Positions 24,512-33,425 of a DNA stretch of 36,359 nucleotides are shown one piece after another. A program made the position numbers and the translations under genes. The notes under the pieces are model-generated. The model did no database searches and was not told the DNA's origin. It saw only the letters and a program-made list of their open reading frames with translations. The first letter of the stretch is position 1. The number at the start of each line of letters is the position of its first letter. Origin of the DNA: an uncultured Sphingomonas sp. (GTDB lineage Bacteria; Pseudomonadota; Alphaproteobacteria; Sphingomonadales; Sphingomonadaceae). Location: assembly GCA_913774925.1 (NCBI GenBank), contig CAJYKB010000098.1:1-36359 (forward strand), read 5' to 3'.

Positions 24512-25405
24512 TCACTTCATCAACAGCGCCTTGGCTGCCGCCCAGGCGGCGGTGTCGGGGGCGATCAGTTCGACATGGCCGGTGGCAGGGACGGTGGTGA
24601 GCGTCGCCGCGTCCCCGGCGGCGGTGGCGCGCGCGACATAGTCGGTCGCCATGCGGTAGGGGATGATGCGATCCTCGCGTCCGTTGACCAGCGCCTGTGG
24701 CACGCCGAGCGGCAGCAGGCGGGGCACCGAGGTGTCGGCGTAGGGATCGCGGCGACCGGTGCCGACCAGCCGCGCGACGACGTCGGTGCCGCAACCGTTG
24801 TCGGGGCTGGCGGCGGTGGCTTCCAGATCGGGGAGGCCGCCGAGGCTGACGACGCGATCGATGCGGAGCGGGTGCGACGCGTGGAGCGGGCTGTCGATCG
24901 GGAGCCGCGGCCGCGCGGCGAGCCACAGCGCCAGATGCCCGCCGGCCGAATGGCCGACCGCCGCGACATGCCCGAGATCGAGCGCGTAGCGCCGTGCGGA
25001 GGCGGTGAGCAGATCCGCCGCGGCGGCGACATCGGCGAAGGTGCCGGGATAGCCGCCGCCCGGCCGGTCGACGCCGCGATAGTCGATGTTCCACACCGCC
25101 ACGCCGTCGCGGCGCAGGTCGTCCGCGATCCAGTCCATCAGGCGACGGTCCGCGATCTGCGTCTGCCAGCAACCACCGTGCACCATCACCACGACGCGGT
25201 GCGGGCCCTTGCCCTGGGGCAGCCACAGGTCGACCTTCTGCATCTGGTCGGCGCCATAGGAGAGGGTGGCGTCCGGTTCCGGGCGCGGGCGCTTGGTCAG
25301 GTCGGCCCAGGTCAGCAGCGTGGGTGCGGTCATCGCCGCGGACGATGGCGCAGCGGGCAGCAGCGCGGCAAGCGCGATCGCGAGGGAAAGGGGGCGTGCG
25401 GTCAT
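24512..25405 (-). CDS. Exported alpha/beta hydrolase (esterase/lipase, BD-FAE-like)
   Basis: The product is 297 residues from ATG 25405, starting with a signal peptide (LSLAIALAALLPAAPSSAAM). The oxyanion-hole motif VVVMVHGGCW is followed by the nucleophile elbow GHSAGGH with Ser153. Asp245 (NGREDRIIP) and His277 (ATGHVEL) complete a plausible catalytic triad. The layout matches the esterase_lipase/BD-FAE group that also includes kynurenine formamidase-like enzymes; the substrate cannot be told from sequence. The frame stays open upstream across antisense parC, but that part is a shadow. The gene is divergent from parC with 81 bases between the starts. Confidence 0.88.
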   Translation of the reverse strand: MTARPLSLAIALAALLPAAPSSAAMTAPTLLTWADLTKRPRPEPDATLSYGADQMQKVDLWLPQGKGPHRVVVMVHGGCWQTQIADRRLMDWIADDLRRDGVAVWNIDYRGVDRPGGGYPGTFADVAAAADLLTASARRYALDLGHVAAVGHSAGGHLALWLAARPRLPIDSPLHASHPLRIDRVVSLGGLPDLEATAASPDNGCGTDVVARLVGTGRRDPYADTSVPRLLPLGVPQALVNGREDRIIPYRMATDYVARATAAGDAATLTTVPATGHVELIAPDTAAWAAAKALLMK

Positions 25406-25486
25406 GCCGTCCGCCTTAGCCGCGACACGATCCTTGCCACACCCCCTTAACGAAGCGCGATACGGCTGGTACGCACGGGGAACATC

Positions 25487-27733
25487 ATGGCCAGCGTGAC
25501 CGACTTCCCCGACAACCCGCCCGTGGGCGTGTTCGATGCCCCGTTCGACAGTGCGTTGAGCGAGCGCTACCTCGTCTATGCGCTGTCGACGATCACCGCG
25601 CGCTCGCTGCCCGATGTGCGCGACGGGCTGAAGCCGGTGCATCGGCGGTTGCTGTGGGCGATGCGGCTGCTGCGGCTCGATCCGTCGCAGGGCTACAAGA
25701 AATGCGCGCGCGTCGTCGGCGACGTGATCGGCAAATACCATCCGCACGGCGACCAGTCCGTCTATGACGCGATGGTGCGCCTCGCGCAGACCTTCTCGCT
25801 GCGGTATCCGCTGGTCGACGGACAGGGCAATTTCGGCAATATCGACGGCGATAACGCCGCCGCCTACCGCTATACCGAGGCGCGGCTGACGCAGGTCGCG
25901 ATCGACCTGATGGACGGGCTGGACGAGGATGCGACCGAGTTCCGCCCGACCTACAACGGCGAGGAGCAGGAGCCGGAGCTGTTTCCCGGCGCCTTCCCGA
26001 ACCTGCTGGCCAATGGCGCGAGCGGGATCGCGGTCGGCATGGCGACCAGCGTGCCGCCGCATAACGCCGCCGAGCTGCTGGACGCCGCGATCGCGCTGGT
26101 CGACGACGCGCAGGCAGACCCGCTCGCCTATGTGAAGGGGCCGGATTTCCCCACCGGCGGCTTGGTGGTGGACGCGCCCGCGATCATCCGCGAGGCCTAT
26201 GCGACGGGGCGCGGGGCGTTCCGCGTGCGCGCCGCGATCGAGAAGGTGAGCGAGAAGGGCGGCGGATGGCACCTGATCGTCAGCGAAATCCCCTATGGCG
26301 TCGCCAAGGGGAAGCTGATCGAGCAGCTCGCCGCGCTGATCGAGGACAAGAAGCTGCCGATCCTGGCGGACGTGCGCGACGAATCGGACGAGCATATCCG
26401 CATCGTGCTGGAGCCGCGCAGCCGCACGGTCGATGCGGGCGTGCTGATGGACGGGCTGTTCCGGCTGTCGGACCTGGAAACGCGCGTGCCGCTGAACCTC
26501 AACGTGCTCGACAAGGATCGCACCCCGCGCGTCATGTCGCTGCACGAAGCGCTGTCGGCCTGGGTCGCGCACCAGTTCGTGGTGCTGCGGCGGCGGACCG
26601 AGCATCGGTTGGGGAAGATCGCCGACCGGCTGGAGCTGGTCGGCGGCTATATCATCGCCTTCCTCAATCTGGACCGCGTGATCGAGATCATCCGCACCGA
26701 GGACGAGCCCAAGGCGGTGATGATCGCCGAGTTCCAGCTGACCGACCGGCAGGCGGAGGCGATCCTGAACATGCGGCTGCGCAGTTTGCGCAAGCTGGAG
26801 GAGATGGAGCTGACGCGCGAGCGCGACGCGCTGGAGAAGGAGCAGGCGACGCTGACCGCGCTGCTCGCCTCCGAGCAGAAGCAGCGCACGCGGCTGAAGA
26901 AGGATTTCGCGAAGGTTCGCGATCGCTACGGCCCGGCGACGGCGCTGGGCGCGAGGCGGACCCGGATCGAGGAGCGCGCGGCGGCACGCGACATTCCGCT
27001 CGAGGCGATGATCGAGCGCGAGCCGGTGACGGTGATCCTGTCGCAGCGTGGCTGGATCCGAGCGATGAAGGGGCATGTCGACCTGTCCGCGCCGGAGACG
27101 CTGAAGTTCAAGGAAGGCGACGGCCCCGCCTTCGCCTTCCACGCGCATACCACCGACAAGCTGCTGCTCGCCGCCGCCAACGGACGCTTCTACACGCTGG
27201 CGGCGGACAGGCTGCCGGGGGGGCGCGGGTTCGGCGAGCCGGTGGGGGCGACGATCGACCTGGACGGCGGCACCGGGGTCGTCGCGCTGCTGCGCGCAGG
27301 TGCGGCGGAGAAGCTGCTGGTCGCGGCGAGCGACGGGCGCGGCTTCATCGTACCGACCGCGGAGGTGATCGCGGAGACGCGCAAGGGCAAGACGGTGATG
27401 ACGCCGCGGACCGGCGCGAAGCTGACCGTCGTGCGCATCGTCGCGCCCGCCGACGATTACGTCGCGGTGATCGGCGACAACCGCAAACTGGCGATCTTCC
27501 CGCTGAACGAACTGCCCGAGATGACGCGGGGGCAGGGGGTGCAGCTGCAACGCTACCGCGACGGCGGGCTGGCCGATGCGCGGACGCTGGTCTTTGCTGA
27601 GGGGATCAGCTGGGCGATGGGCGGCGGTAGCGGCCGGACGCGCGTGGAGGCGGACCTGACCCCATGGCGGACCGCGCGCGGGGCGGCGGGGCGGATGCCG
27701 CCGACCGGCTTTCCGCGCGACAACCGTTTCTGA
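25487..27733 (+). CDS. parC: ParC, DNA topoisomerase IV subunit A
   Basis: The product is 748 residues, normal for alphaproteobacterial ParC. It decatenates daughter chromosomes as a ParC2ParE2 tetramer. The opening block [20 protein letters not shown], the [23 protein letters not shown] and the [20 protein letters not shown] block are all present. The catalytic Tyr is Tyr129 in YRYTEARL. The C-terminal half carries the coiled-coil tower and a degenerate beta-pinwheel. I call it ParC and not GyrA because of its shorter C-terminal domain (no QRRGGKG GyrA box) and the alphaproteobacterial ParC-type residues Gln90-Ser91 after HGD. GGGGAA lies before ATG 25487. Confidence 0.95.
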   Translation: MASVTDFPDNPPVGVFDAPFDSALSERYLVYALSTITARSLPDVRDGLKPVHRRLLWAMRLLRLDPSQGYKKCARVVGDVIGKYHPHGDQSVYDAMVRLAQTFSLRYPLVDGQGNFGNIDGDNAAAYRYTEARLTQVAIDLMDGLDEDATEFRPTYNGEEQEPELFPGAFPNLLANGASGIAVGMATSVPPHNAAELLDAAIALVDDAQADPLAYVKGPDFPTGGLVVDAPAIIREAYATGRGAFRVRAAIEKVSEKGGGWHLIVSEIPYGVAKGKLIEQLAALIEDKKLPILADVRDESDEHIRIVLEPRSRTVDAGVLMDGLFRLSDLETRVPLNLNVLDKDRTPRVMSLHEALSAWVAHQFVVLRRRTEHRLGKIADRLELVGGYIIAFLNLDRVIEIIRTEDEPKAVMIAEFQLTDRQAEAILNMRLRSLRKLEEMELTRERDALEKEQATLTALLASEQKQRTRLKKDFAKVRDRYGPATALGARRTRIEERAAARDIPLEAMIEREPVTVILSQRGWIRAMKGHVDLSAPETLKFKEGDGPAFAFHAHTTDKLLLAAANGRFYTLAADRLPGGRGFGEPVGATIDLDGGTGVVALLRAGAAEKLLVAASDGRGFIVPTAEVIAETRKGKTVMTPRTGAKLTVVRIVAPADDYVAVIGDNRKLAIFPLNELPEMTRGQGVQLQRYRDGGLADARTLVFAEGISWAMGGGSGRTRVEADLTPWRTARGAAGRMPPTGFPRDNRF

Positions 27734-27746
27734 TGCCTGAGGTATC

Positions 27747-27765
27747 TGCCGCGCAATGTGCGGCA
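27747..27765 (+). terminator. Hairpin after parC
   Basis: TGCCGC, 7-base loop, GCGGCA forms a perfect 6-bp stem 13 bases after the parC stop. No T run follows. A second short dyad, TAAGGC-G-GCCTTA, lies at 27791-27803 before the next gene. Either may end parC transcription. Confidence 0.4.
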
Positions 27766-27829
27766 ACGTACCGGTCGAAAAGGTTTGCGTAAGGCGGCCT
27801 TAACGCTTGCGGCCTAGAAGCGGTCGGGC

Positions 27830-29503
27830 ATGAGAACCGGATCGACCATATGGGCGGAGCGCGCCGTGCGACCGATCGTGGTCGCACCCGGGCTGTCCGC
27901 GAGCGAAGGCGCGCTGGAGCTGGTGCCGATCCCGCTCGCCGTGGCGTGCTGCGTCGGTGGGCGGCTGATCTGGGAGATGTCCAACCGGTCCTTCGCGCGC
28001 GCCGTGCTGGAGGGTGAACCGGGGCTGGTCGATGCCGCACTGGCGTTCCTGGGCTCGGGCGAGCCGCGGCTGGAGCGCGACTGGCAGGCGGGCGCCGCGG
28101 TCGAGCGACGCCATTATCGTGTCGTCTTCACCCGCATGCGGCACCGCGCCGTGCCGACGTGCATGGTCGCGTTCGTCGATCAGACCGCGGAGGTCCGGAC
28201 CGAGGACACGCTGCGGCGCGAGATGGCGACCGACAGCCTGACCGGACTGCCCAACCGCGGCGGCTTCACCGATTCGCTGGAGGCGATGATCGCGCAGGGT
28301 GCGCGTCGCTGGGCGGTGCTGATGATCGATCTGGAGCGGTTCAGCCGCTTCAACGCCTGCCTGGGGTCGCTGGCCGGTGACGAATTGCTCATCACGGTCG
28401 CGCGGCGGATCAAGGGCGCGCTGCGCACGCGCGACGTGCTGGCGCGCACCGGCGGCGACGAATTCGGCGTGCTGCTGTCGATCGACGAGGATTCGCAGGA
28501 GGCCGACCACGTCGCGCGGCGCATTCGCGACGTATTGTCGACCCCGTTCCGGCTCAGCGATTACGAAATCCGCATCTCCTGCGCGATCGGCATCGCCTTC
28601 GGCGACGAGACGATCGAGGACGGCGAGGATGTGATCCGCCACGCGCAGGTGGCGATGAAGAAGTCGAAGTCCTCCAAGGTGGCGGAGGCGTATCATATCC
28701 ATTCGCTCGATTCGGCGCGCGAGGAATTCGCGATGGAAACCGCGCTGCGCCGCGCGATCGAGAACGATCAGCTGACCCTGGTCTATCAGCCGATCTGCAA
28801 TCTCTCGACCGGACGGATCAGCGGGTTCGAAGCGCTGTCGCGCTGGACCGACGAAACCGGCAGGCGCCACGACCCGGCGCGCTTCATCCAGGTGGCGGAG
28901 GAATCGGGGCTGATCGTGCCGCTGGGGCGCTGGGCACTCGACACCGCGACGCGCACGCTGGCGCAATGGGATGCGCGCTTCGGGACCGGGGGCACCGGCG
29001 TGACGGTCGCGGTCAACCTGTCCGCGATCCAGTTGCAGCGCGACAATATCCCGCAGGCGGTACGCCACGCGCTCGATGCGGCGAACCTGCCGGGCGAGCG
29101 GCTGAAGCTGGAACTGACCGAGAGCGCGATCATCGCCGATCCCGACCGCGTCACCCGCGTGCTGATGGGGCTGAAGGAGCTGGGCGCCACGATCGCGATG
29201 GACGATTTCGGCACCGGCTTCTCCAACCTGGCGTCGTTGCAGCGACTGCCGATCGACATCCTGAAGATCGATCGCAGCTTCGTGACCGGGCTGCTCCAGG
29301 ACCGCGACAAGGTGGCGATCGTCCGCGCGATCCTGAGCCTGGCGCAGGCGCTGGGGATGGAGACGGTGGCCGAGGGGATCGAGGCGCTCGACATCGGGCA
29401 GACGCTGGCGGCGCTGGGCTGCCACTATGGGCAGGGCTATGCCTATGCCCGCCCGCTCGATGCCGAGGCGGCCTATGCGTTCCTGGTCGAGCGCAACAGC
29501 TGA
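27830..29503 (+). CDS. Cyclic-di-GMP protein with GGDEF and EAL domains
   Basis: The product is 557 residues. The first ~130 residues look like a PAS-type sensor domain (WEMSNRSFARAVLEGEPG, then RRHYRVVFTRMRHR). The GGDEF domain begins at TDSLTGLPNRGGF and has an intact GGDEF at 208-212 (ARTGGDEFGVLL). The EAL domain has an intact EAL at 334-336 (GFEALSRW), NLSAIQLQ, ELTESAII, DDFGTGFSNL, KIDRSFV, EGIE and QGYAYARPL, so the phosphodiesterase metal and catalytic residues appear present. It may therefore make or break cyclic-di-GMP, the second messenger that controls motility against attachment. There is no membrane segment or signal peptide. The 3' end overlaps the convergent CCA-transferase gene by 31 bases. 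Confidence 0.95.
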   Translation: MRTGSTIWAERAVRPIVVAPGLSASEGALELVPIPLAVACCVGGRLIWEMSNRSFARAVLEGEPGLVDAALAFLGSGEPRLERDWQAGAAVERRHYRVVFTRMRHRAVPTCMVAFVDQTAEVRTEDTLRREMATDSLTGLPNRGGFTDSLEAMIAQGARRWAVLMIDLERFSRFNACLGSLAGDELLITVARRIKGALRTRDVLARTGGDEFGVLLSIDEDSQEADHVARRIRDVLSTPFRLSDYEIRISCAIGIAFGDETIEDGEDVIRHAQVAMKKSKSSKVAEAYHIHSLDSAREEFAMETALRRAIENDQLTLVYQPICNLSTGRISGFEALSRWTDETGRRHDPARFIQVAEESGLIVPLGRWALDTATRTLAQWDARFGTGGTGVTVAVNLSAIQLQRDNIPQAVRHALDAANLPGERLKLELTESAIIADPDRVTRVLMGLKELGATIAMDDFGTGFSNLASLQRLPIDILKIDRSFVTGLLQDRDKVAIVRAILSLAQALGMETVAEGIEALDIGQTLAALGCHYGQGYAYARPLDAEAAYAFLVERNS

Positions 29504-30663
29504 TCGGCTTCCTCGTCGGCGATCCGCTCGACACGCGCGGCATCGCTGAACCCCTCCGCGATCCACCGATCCTCCACGCGGCGCAACGTCCGCGCGACAT
29601 CGGGTCCTCTGGCGATTCCCCGCGCCACCAGCGCGCCACCGCCCAGCGGCAATGACGGCGGCGTCCAGCCGATGATCGGTGCCGGATCTGCCCCGGCGAG
29701 CAGCAGTCGATCGAGCGCGACGCCGACACCGACCCGGTAGGCGAGCGCGCGCGCGCCCTCTTCACCCGCGCCGCCGTCCGCCTGAACCAGCCGCTTGCGG
29801 TCGTGATTCGACAGCTTCAGCCGCGCGCCCACGCCCTCTGCGGTGCCCGGCGCGATCAGCGCGGCGAGGCGGCGGACCGCATCGGGGGCGACGCCCGCGG
29901 CGGCCTCGCGCGCCGCCAGCGTCGCCATGCGGGCGACACCCGCCGCCTCCACCTCCGGCAGGACGGGGCGGAACAGGCCGTGTTCCTGCATCAGCCGCAC
30001 CACCGGCACCGCGGCCTGCGCCACCAGCAGTTTGAGCAGTTCGGCCGCGATTCGTTCGCGGCTGAGCGCCATCAGGTCATTGGCGCGCGCGATGCAGGCG
30101 GCCAGTCCCGCGGGGTCGATCATATGGCCGAAGCGGGCATGGAAGCGGAAGAAGCGCAGGATTCGCAGGTGATCTTCCGCGATTCGCCGGTACGGATCGC
30201 CGATGAAGCGGACGCGCCCCGCGTGCAGGTCCGCGAGCCCGTCGAAATAGTCGAATATCTCGCCGCTGAGCGGATCGGCGTAGAGCGCGTTCATCGTGAA
30301 GTCGCGCCGCGCCGCATCCTCGCGCCATTCGTCGGTGAAGGCGACGGTGGCGTGGCGGCCGTCGGTTTCTACATCCCGGCGCAGCGTCGTCACCTCGACG
30401 ACCGTGCCCGCGCTGACCGCCGTCACGGTGCCGTGCGCGATGCCGGTGGGGATCGCCTTGATCCCCGCCGCCTCGAGACGCCGCACGACCTCTTCGGGAC
30501 GGTGGGTGGTGGCCAGATCGATATCGGCGACGTCGAGACCCAGTAGCGTGTCGCGCACCGCGCCGCCGACATAGCGCGCGTGACCGCCTGCCGCATCGAG
30601 CGCGTCGGCCAGTTCCGCCAGCCCGGGGCGCGTCCGCCACGCCGCCATCGGCAGCACGGTCAC
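29473..30663 (-). CDS. cca: CCA tRNA nucleotidyltransferase
   Basis: The product is 396 residues. It is a class II nucleotidyltransferase that adds or repairs the 3' CCA end of tRNA. The family motifs are GGAVRD at 33-38, the metal-binding DID at 47-49, RRDFTMNALYAD with GEIFDYFDGLADL, and the head-neck motif EDHLRILRFFRFHARFG. I chose GTG 30663 because it overlaps the upstream NUDIX stop as GTGA and starts the family-like VTVLPMAAWRTRPGL. ATG 30672 (3 residues longer) and ATG 30648 (5 residues shorter) are alternatives. Poly(A) polymerase I is a relative, but alphaproteobacterial proteins of this form and context are CCA enzymes. Confidence 0.93.
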   Translation of the reverse strand: MTVLPMAAWRTRPGLAELADALDAAGGHARYVGGAVRDTLLGLDVADIDLATTHRPEEVVRRLEAAGIKAIPTGIAHGTVTAVSAGTVVEVTTLRRDVETDGRHATVAFTDEWREDAARRDFTMNALYADPLSGEIFDYFDGLADLHAGRVRFIGDPYRRIAEDHLRILRFFRFHARFGHMIDPAGLAACIARANDLMALSRERIAAELLKLLVAQAAVPVVRLMQEHGLFRPVLPEVEAAGVARMATLAAREAAAGVAPDAVRRLAALIAPGTAEGVGARLKLSNHDRKRLVQADGGAGEEGARALAYRVGVGVALDRLLLAGADPAPIIGWTPPSLPLGGGALVARGIARGPDVARTLRRVEDRWIAEGFSDAARVERIADEEADQLLRSTRNA

Positions 30664-31250
30664 GCCGCCCATCGCAGCCGCCGCGACAGGTTGACGATCA
30701 TCCCCGCGGTCGCGCCCCAGATACGGCGGTCCTCCCACAGCATCTCGTAATAGAAGCGCTCCCGCCCCTGCCAGATTCCGGACGCGCGACGGTGGTTCGC
30801 CGTGTCGAGCAGGAAGTCGAGCGGCACCTCGAATACGCTGGCGACCTCCGCTTCGCTGGGATGGAGGACCAGATCGGGGGGGACGACGCCGATGACCGGC
30901 GTGATGCTGAACCCGGTGCCGGTGCGATAGCGGTCCGACGCGCCGATCACCTCGACCGCGGCCGGGGGTAGTGCGATCTCCTCGTCCGCCTCGCGCAGCG
31001 CAGCGGCGACTGCGTCCTCGCCGGGATCGATCCGGCCGCCCGGAAAGGCGACCTGCCCGGCGTGCTTGCGCAGCGTCTCGGTCCGCTGCGTCAGGATGAC
31101 GCCGGGACGCGCGCGGTCGGTGATCGGCACCAGCACCGCCGCCGCGGCGAGCGTGTCGTGCGCGGGCAGGTCGTCGTTGTCGCCGCTCAGCAGCGCGGTA
31201 TCATGGTCGGACACCAGGGCGGCGGCCAGCCGCTCCGCCAGCGTCGTCAT
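30660..31250 (-). CDS. NUDIX hydrolase, CoA pyrophosphatase (NudL)-like
   Basis: The product is 196 residues. The NUDIX box spans residues 72-94 with G72, E78, R86, E87 and E90-E91 in place (GRIDPGEDAVAAALREADEE); the usual late Gly is Ala. Just before it, LRKHAGQVAFPGG is the NudL/CoAse family signature, which points to hydrolysis of coenzyme A to phosphopantetheine and 3',5'-ADP. The start ATG 31250 overlaps the DUF1285 stop as ATGA; a longer in-frame start would lie inside that gene. The stop overlaps the CCA-transferase GTG. The three genes form one translationally coupled unit. Confidence 0.92.
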   Translation of the reverse strand: MTTLAERLAAALVSDHDTALLSGDNDDLPAHDTLAAAAVLVPITDRARPGVILTQRTETLRKHAGQVAFPGGRIDPGEDAVAAALREADEEIALPPAAVEVIGASDRYRTGTGFSITPVIGVVPPDLVLHPSEAEVASVFEVPLDFLLDTANHRRASGIWQGRERFYYEMLWEDRRIWGATAGMIVNLSRRLRWAA

Positions 31251-31825
31251 TCTGCGGGGGCGAACGGGAAGAAGGCCCCCGCGCTCCAAACGCCGGGCGG
31301 TTCGGCGCCCTCGGCCAGCGCGCGCTCCGCCAGTTCGTAATAGAGCGCGCGGGTCATCAGCGCCTCCAGCCCGGCGCCGATCGGGCCGCGCACGTGGATG
31401 TAGGGATGCGGGCCGTCGTCATGCTCCTCGAAGCGCAGCGGATGCTGCGCGGAGGCGGTGACCAGCTCGCCGGTGTTGAGGCGGAAGGCGAGGGTGGCGT
31501 CGCGTCCTTCGCCCTCCACCTTCATCTCCACCGCGACGAAGGGGGCATCCTCCACCGCGATGTCGAGCTTTTCCACCGGGGTGACCAGGACGTAGCCGCC
31601 GTCCGGTTCGCGGCGAAGGATGCGGCTGAACGCGCGCACCATCGCCGCGCGGCCGATCGGCGAGCCTTGGTGAAACCACGTGCCGTCGCGCGCGATCCGC
31701 ATGTCGCTGTCGCCGCAATGATCGGGATGCCAGCGCTCCACCGGGGGCAGGCGGTCGCTGTCGGCCAGCCGCGCGATGTCCGCGACGGTGAGCGTGTCGA
31801 AATCGGGGGGCGGCGTCATCGGCAT
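31247..31825 (-). CDS. DUF1285 family protein
   Basis: The product is 192 residues. It contains the DUF1285 features: PPVERWHPDHCGDSDMRIA, then DGTWFHQGSPIGRAAMVRAF with SRILRRE, then YVLVTPVEKLDI and FVAVEM. DUF1285 proteins are small soluble proteins with no agreed biochemical role. They are found in many alpha- and gammaproteobacteria, often next to NUDIX and CCA-transferase genes, as here. ATG 31825 and ATG 31819 are both possible starts; neither has a clear ribosome site. It is first in a three-gene coupled operon. Confidence 0.92.
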   Translation of the reverse strand: MPMTPPPDFDTLTVADIARLADSDRLPPVERWHPDHCGDSDMRIARDGTWFHQGSPIGRAAMVRAFSRILRREPDGGYVLVTPVEKLDIAVEDAPFVAVEMKVEGEGRDATLAFRLNTGELVTASAQHPLRFEEHDDGPHPYIHVRGPIGAGLEALMTRALYYELAERALAEGAEPPGVWSAGAFFPFAPAE

Positions 31826-31873
31826 GACGGCGAGGTAGGGAGGCGCGGGCGGCAGGTAAAGGTCGGGGGTCGA

Positions 31874-32380
31874 TCAGGCGGGGGTGGTCGAGCGCGGCTG
31901 GATCTCCCCCGCGCCGGCCGGCACGCCCGGCCCGCGCGCCAGCAGGCGGTCGCGCTCGACCGGACCGGGCACGCGCCACAGCGCGGTCGCGTCCGCCGAA
32001 AAGCCGAAGAAGCGACCATAATACGGGTAATCGCCGATCAGCATCTGCGACTGCCCCTGCGTATCCGCCGCCGCCAGCGCCGCCGCGGTCAGCCGCCGGC
32101 CAAGCCCGCCCTGCTGTCGCGCCGGCTCGACCGCGACGGGGCCGACCATCACCAGCGGCACGAGGCGCCCGTCGTCGCCCGCGAACTGCACCGGCCAGCA
32201 TTGGATGGTGCCGAGCAGCGTGTCGCCCTCCAGCGCGGCGAAGCTGAGCGACGGGATCGCGGCCGTCCCCGCGCGCAGGCGATAGGCGGTGCGCGTGTGT
32301 CGCCCGGGACCGAAGGCGCGGTCGAGCAACCGCTCCACCGCGTCGTGCGCCACCCTGTCGATCGGCACCAGTCCGTCCAT
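31874..32380 (-). CDS. GNAT-family N-acetyltransferase
   Basis: The product is 168 residues from ATG 32380, with GAGGGA at good distance on the minus strand. The open frame continues upstream into the repeat element at 32487-32759, but that part has no protein character. The acetyl-CoA binding motif A is clear: VMVGPVAVEPARQQGGLGRR followed by LTAAAL. The later MLIGDYPYYGRFFGFSADA resembles the group of GNAT proteins similar to predicted N-acetyltransferase YhbS (COG3153). The substrate is unknown. It lies 48 bases upstream of DUF1285 on the same strand and may be cotranscribed. Confidence 0.9.
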   Translation of the reverse strand: MDGLVPIDRVAHDAVERLLDRAFGPGRHTRTAYRLRAGTAAIPSLSFAALEGDTLLGTIQCWPVQFAGDDGRLVPLVMVGPVAVEPARQQGGLGRRLTAAALAAADTQGQSQMLIGDYPYYGRFFGFSADATALWRVPGPVERDRLLARGPGVPAGAGEIQPRSTTPA

Positions 32381-32526
32381 CGCGTCCCTCGCATCCCGAT
32401 CACCGGCCGGCTCCGGAGCGCGCGCCCTTAGGGGCAGGGCGGCGGACTGACAATGGCGTCGCAGTTGCCACTGCGGCCTCCGTCGCCTAGGGTCCAGCCC
32501 CATAACTGACAACGGCCGGGACGGAG

Positions 32527-32613
32527 CCGAATTTGGTGCCAGGCTAGGAGCAAGGAGGGAGCGATGCTGTCGCATCGTGACCGACGCGCGACGCCGCATG
32601 GCACCAAATCCGG
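32527..32613. repeat. Left internal palindromic arm of the element
   Basis: CCGAATTTGGTGCC (32527-32540) pairs with GGCACCAAATCCGG (32600-32613) at 13 of 14 positions. Within the arm a tip hairpin CGATGC-TGTC-GCATCG (32562-32577) is perfect. Confidence 0.8.
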
Positions 32614-32628
32614 CCCGCCGCGAAGCGG

Positions 32629-32724
32629 TCGCCCGGAGCATCCCGCCGGACGGCGTCGCTTGCTTGCGCGTGGCTCAGCCACGTGTCTGCGCCGCACTCC
32701 TTGCCGGCGGGATGCTCCGGGCGA
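32629..32724. repeat. Right internal palindromic arm of the element
   Basis: The 21 bases 32629-32649 and 32704-32724 are a perfect inverted pair with core GCCCGGAGCATCCCGC. Inside, CGGCG/CGCCG (32651-32655 and 32690-32694) and a tip hairpin CGTGG-CTCAG-CCACG (32669-32683) extend the arm. Confidence 0.85.
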
Positions 32725-32792
32725 TCACGGCCATTGGCAGTTTTGGGGCTGGACCCTAGCCGGGCGGGTAGTGAACGGGTGGGACGATCGTC

Positions 32793-33425
32793 ATGAAGCT
32801 GTACGATAGCGGGTGGGCGCCAAGCCCCCGGCGGGTGCGCATCTTCCTCGCGGAGAAACGGATCGAGGTGCCTCGCGTACCCGTCGACCTGAACCGCAAC
32901 GAGCAGCTGGGCGCCGACTATCTCGCGGTCAATCCGCGCGGAACGGTGCCGGCGCTGGTGCTCGACGATGGCGAGGTCATCAGCGAATCGCACGCGATCT
33001 GCCGCTTCCTGGAGGCGCTGCACCCGGAACCCGCGATGTTCGGCACCCGCCCGATCGAGATCGCGCGAATCGAGGAATGGACGCGGCGGATCGAGGAAAC
33101 CGGCTATGCCGCGGCGGTCGATGCCTTGCGCAACGGCCATCCCGCGCTGGCCGATCGTGCGCTGCCGGGGGCGGACGGTGCGGTCCCGCAGATCCCGGCC
33201 CTGGTGGAGCGGGCGCAGGTCCGCTGGGGGCGCTTCGTCCGCATGCTCGACGAACGGCTTGCAGCGGTCGAGTGGATCGCGGGCGCGGCCTTTTCCTATG
33301 CGGACATCATGGGGATGACCTCGATCGACCTTGCCGCGCGCAGCAAGCTGTCGATTCCCGACACGGCGACGCATCTGCGCCGCTGGTACGCCGCCGCCGC
33401 CGCGCGTCCGAGTGCCGCGGCATGA
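32793..33425 (+). CDS. Glutathione S-transferase family protein
   Basis: The product is 210 residues. The N-terminal thioredoxin-like domain begins MKLYDSGWAPSPRRVRIFLA, with the cis-Pro motif NPRGTVPALVLDDG and the glutathione-binding ISESHAICRFLEAL. The C-terminal helical domain contains WIAGAAFSYADIMGMTSIDL, the usual N-capping box region. A Ser in APSPRR is at the place where catalytic Ser/Cys lies in beta/theta-type GSTs. The substrate is unknown. It starts 33 bases past the palindromic element, and its stop overlaps folB as ATGA. Confidence 0.93.
   Translation: MKLYDSGWAPSPRRVRIFLAEKRIEVPRVPVDLNRNEQLGADYLAVNPRGTVPALVLDDGEVISESHAICRFLEALHPEPAMFGTRPIEIARIEEWTRRIEETGYAAAVDALRNGHPALADRALPGADGAVPQIPALVERAQVRWGRFVRMLDERLAAVEWIAGAAFSYADIMGMTSIDLAARSKLSIPDTATHLRRWYAAAAARPSAAA

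Larger units (their letters stand above)
32487..32759. repeat. 273-bp palindromic element with 32-bp terminal inverted repeats (MITE-like)
   Basis: The ends 32487-32518 and 32728-32759 are inverted copies matching at 29 of 32 positions, each starting CTAGGGTCCAGCCCC when read inward. The inside carries two further inverted pairs (32527-32613 and 32629-32724). Together they could fold into a three-armed cloverleaf. TA stands at both outer ends next to GGG, as after insertion of an IS630/mariner-type element, though CTAG is itself a palindrome. Short open frames cross it on both strands but have no protein character. It fills most of the 412-base divergent gap between the GNAT and GST genes (32381-32792); the rest of that gap shows nothing else clear. 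Confidence 0.85.

Noticed and set aside
25743..25773. Gln90 in ParC at the position of the quinolone-resistance Ser of E. coli
   Set aside because: HGDQS is the usual form in alphaproteobacterial ParC, so it is a lineage feature rather than evidence of acquired resistance.
25406..27766. Very long minus-strand open frame running from the alpha/beta hydrolase across antisense parC
   Set aside because: The upstream part has low-complexity, Arg/Gln/His-rich composition typical of an antisense shadow in GC-rich DNA, while the plus strand codes a perfect ParC. Only the last 297 codons are a real gene.
27800..29566. Long minus-strand open frame opposite the GGDEF-EAL gene
   Set aside because: All motifs of the cyclic-di-GMP protein lie on the plus strand; the antisense frame shows no domain.
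32564..32809. Short open frames crossing the palindromic element
   Set aside because: They run through inverted repeats in both directions, have Arg/Pro-rich chance composition and no ribosome site fitting a gene.
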